The position numbers were made by a program, and so were the translations under genes. From positions 4,553 through 20,931 of the forward strand of contig JAOZRQ010000019.1 in the NCBI GenBank assembly GCA_029940115.1: a DNA stretch of 16,379 bases, written 5' to 3'. This document shows, one piece after another, positions 12,101-15,100 of this stretch. The stretch is from Desulfobacterales bacterium. Lineage in GTDB: Bacteria; Desulfobacterota; Desulfobacteria; Desulfobacterales; 4be13. The notes beneath the pieces were generated by a model. That model was not told where the DNA came from, did not search any database, and was given only the letters and a program-made list of their open reading frames with translations. How positions within the stretch are numbered: position 1 is the stretch's first letter; the number at the start of each line of letters is the position of its first letter.

Positions 12101-15100
12101 CGCCTCACCGACGCGGTGGCCGACCCTGAGGGCGACGCGGACAAGTATGCGCGGGAGACCCTGATCCGTCTGCCCCGGGGATTTCTCTGCTACACCCTTT
12201 ATGCCACGCCGGAGATCGGGCCATTGCCGGTGTTGAAAAGCGGTCATCCGACATTCGGCTCTTTCAACAATCTGACCAAAGTGACGGAAAATACCGTGGC
12301 CGTATGGTCGGAAATTCTGAAGCGGGTCCCCCGATCCCGGATTCTGCTCAAAAGCAGGCAGCTCGCGGACGAATCCACCCGGCGATATTACCATGAAATG
12401 TTCGGAAAGAACGGCATCTCCCCTGAACGGATCCGGATGCAGCCCCGGATCCCGGCCAGAGATGAACATCTAAGCCTGTATAACGAGGTGGATGTCGGAC
12501 TTGATCCCTTTCCGTACAACGGCACCACCACCACCTGCGAGGCTCTCTGGATGGGGGTTCCGGTGATCGCATTACGCGGGGCCCGGCATGTGGGACGCGT
12601 CGGCGCAAGCATCCTGACCCAGATCGGACTGCCGGAACTCATCGCGGAGAGTGAAGCGGATTACATGGACCGAGCCGTCGAACTGGCCCAGAACCCTGAA
12701 AAACTGGCAAGCCTCCGCACCACCATGCGCCCGCTGATGCGGAAGTCATCCCTGTGCGACGCCAAGACATTCGCAAGAGACGTGGAAGCGGCATATCGAG
12801 AGATGTGGCGGAAAGCTGGAAGCTCCAAGCTGGAAGCTGGAAGCTTTAAGCTGGAAGCTGGAAGCTCCAAGCTGGAAGCTCTAAGCTTTAAGCTGGAAGC
12901 TGGAAGCTCCAAGCTGGAAGCTGGAAGCGCTGAGCTGGAAGCTGTCATCGCCAAGGTCGACACGCAAAGACCAAAGATCAAGGTTCAAGAGCCCCTCGCC
13001 TCCCCCCGATTCCTGAGCTTGTCGAAGGATGCTCCTCGCCCCTCGCCCGGTGCCTTCTATAACAAAGGGAACCAACTGATCGGTGAGGGCCGGCTGGATG
13101 AGGCGATTGTGTGCTACCGAAAGGTTCTGGAGATCAATCCGAACTCGCCAGAGGTTTACAACAACATGGGCGTCGCGTTCAAGATGATCGGGAAGACGGA
13201 GCAGAGCATTGAATGCTACCAAAAGGCTCTGGAGATCAATCCGAAGTATGCGGAAGCGTATAACAATCTCGGAAACGCCTGGAAGAGCCTGAACCGATTT
13301 GAGGACGCGATGGCCTGCTACGGGAAAGCCTTGGAAGTCCGGCCCGACTACATCGAAGCCTGCTACAACATGGGCAACACCCTGAGCGCACAGGGGAAGC
13401 TCGATGAGACCATCGCCTGCTACCGCAAAGCCTTGGATATCAACCCGAACCATGCGGAATCCCATATCAACATGGGGAACGCATTTAAGAACAAAGGGGA
13501 TTCGGACCAGGCCATCGCCTGTTATCAAAAGGCCCAGGAGATCGATCCGAAGAACGCCGAAGCCTTATACAACATGGGCAATGTCATGAATGATCTGGGG
13601 AGATTCGATGAGGCGGTGGCCCTTTACCGCCAAACGGTGGCAGTGAATCCGAATTATCCCGAGGCATACAACAACATGGGCGCGGCCTTCAAAAATCAGG
13701 GCCAGTTGGAAGAGACCCTTGACTGCTATCAGAATGCCATAAATGTCAAGCCGGACTATGCCGAGGCGTACAACAACATGGGGCTCTCCTTTTACGAGCT
13801 GGGCCGGCTGGATGAGGCAGCTGAATGTTGCCGCAAGGCCTTGGAACTGAAGCCGATCTATGCGGATGCGTATAACACCCTTGGCGGGGTGCTGAAAGAT
13901 CAGGGAAAAATCGGGGAAGCGGTGGACTGTTATCGGAAAGCACTGGAAATCCGGCCGGACTATGTGGAAGTCTATAACAACTTGGGGAACACCATCAAGG
14001 ACATGGGGAATCTTGATGAGGCGATTGCATGTTACAGAAAGGCGATGGAGATGAAGCCTGACTACAGTCGGGCCAACAGCAATATGCTCTTTGCCTTGCA
14101 ATACGGATCGAATTACCCCGCGGAGACGATATTTGAGGAGCATCTCGCCTGGAACGACTCCCACGCAAAGCCGCTGGCAAAGGAGATCCGGGCCCATGGG
14201 AACGACCGGACCCCTGACAAACGGCTCCGCATCGGCTATGTCTCCCCTGATTTCCGCAAGCACTCCTGCGCGTACTTTATTGAATCCCTCTTCCATGCCC
14301 ATGACAGATCCCAGGTGGAGATATTCTCCTATTCGGAGACCCAGAAATGCGATGAGATGACGGAGCAGATCAAAAAACTTTCCGACCATTGGCGGAGCAC
14401 GGTGGGAAAGGATGATGCCCAAGTTGCCGAACAGATACATGAGGACCAGATTGACATCCTTGTGGATCTGGCGGGGCACACCGCGAACAACCGTCTGCTG
14501 GTCTTTGCCCGCAAACCCGCACCGGTTCAGGTGTCGTGGCTCGGATATCCAGACACCACCGGGCTGGACACCATCGATTATCGGATCACCGACGCCATCG
14601 CCGATCCCGAAGGAGTGACGGATCGCTTTGCCAGCGAAACCCTGATCCGCCTGCCCCATGGATTTCATTGCTATTCGCCGCTTTATGTGCCGCCGGAGAT
14701 AGAAGACCTCCCTTTTCTGAAGAGAAACCAACTCACCTTCACGTCGTTCAATAATCTGAGCAAAGTCACGGAAAACGTGGTGGCCGCATGGTCCGAGATT
14801 CTGCGCCAAGTTCCCGGTTCCCGCATCCTGCTGAAAAGCAGACAACTGGGGAGCAGGCGGACCCGGGAGCATTATCTTGGCCTCTTCTCGAAAAATGGCA
14901 TCCCTTCCGAGCGGATCACCTTGACGCCCCGAATCCAGGCGCAGAAGGAGCATATCTCCCTGTACAACGAGACGGATATCGCACTCGATCCCTTTCCCTA
15001 CAACGGCACGACCACATCCTTTGAGGCCCTGTGGATGGGGGTTCCGGTGATTACCCTGCTCGGAACCCGACATGTGGGGCGCGTCGGTGCGAGCATCCTG

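Noticed and set aside
12821..12946. Stable coiled coil in linker 5.
   Set aside because: The 7-residue period and fixed Leu fit, but Gly and Ser recur in most heptads, and only one core position is regularly hydrophobic.
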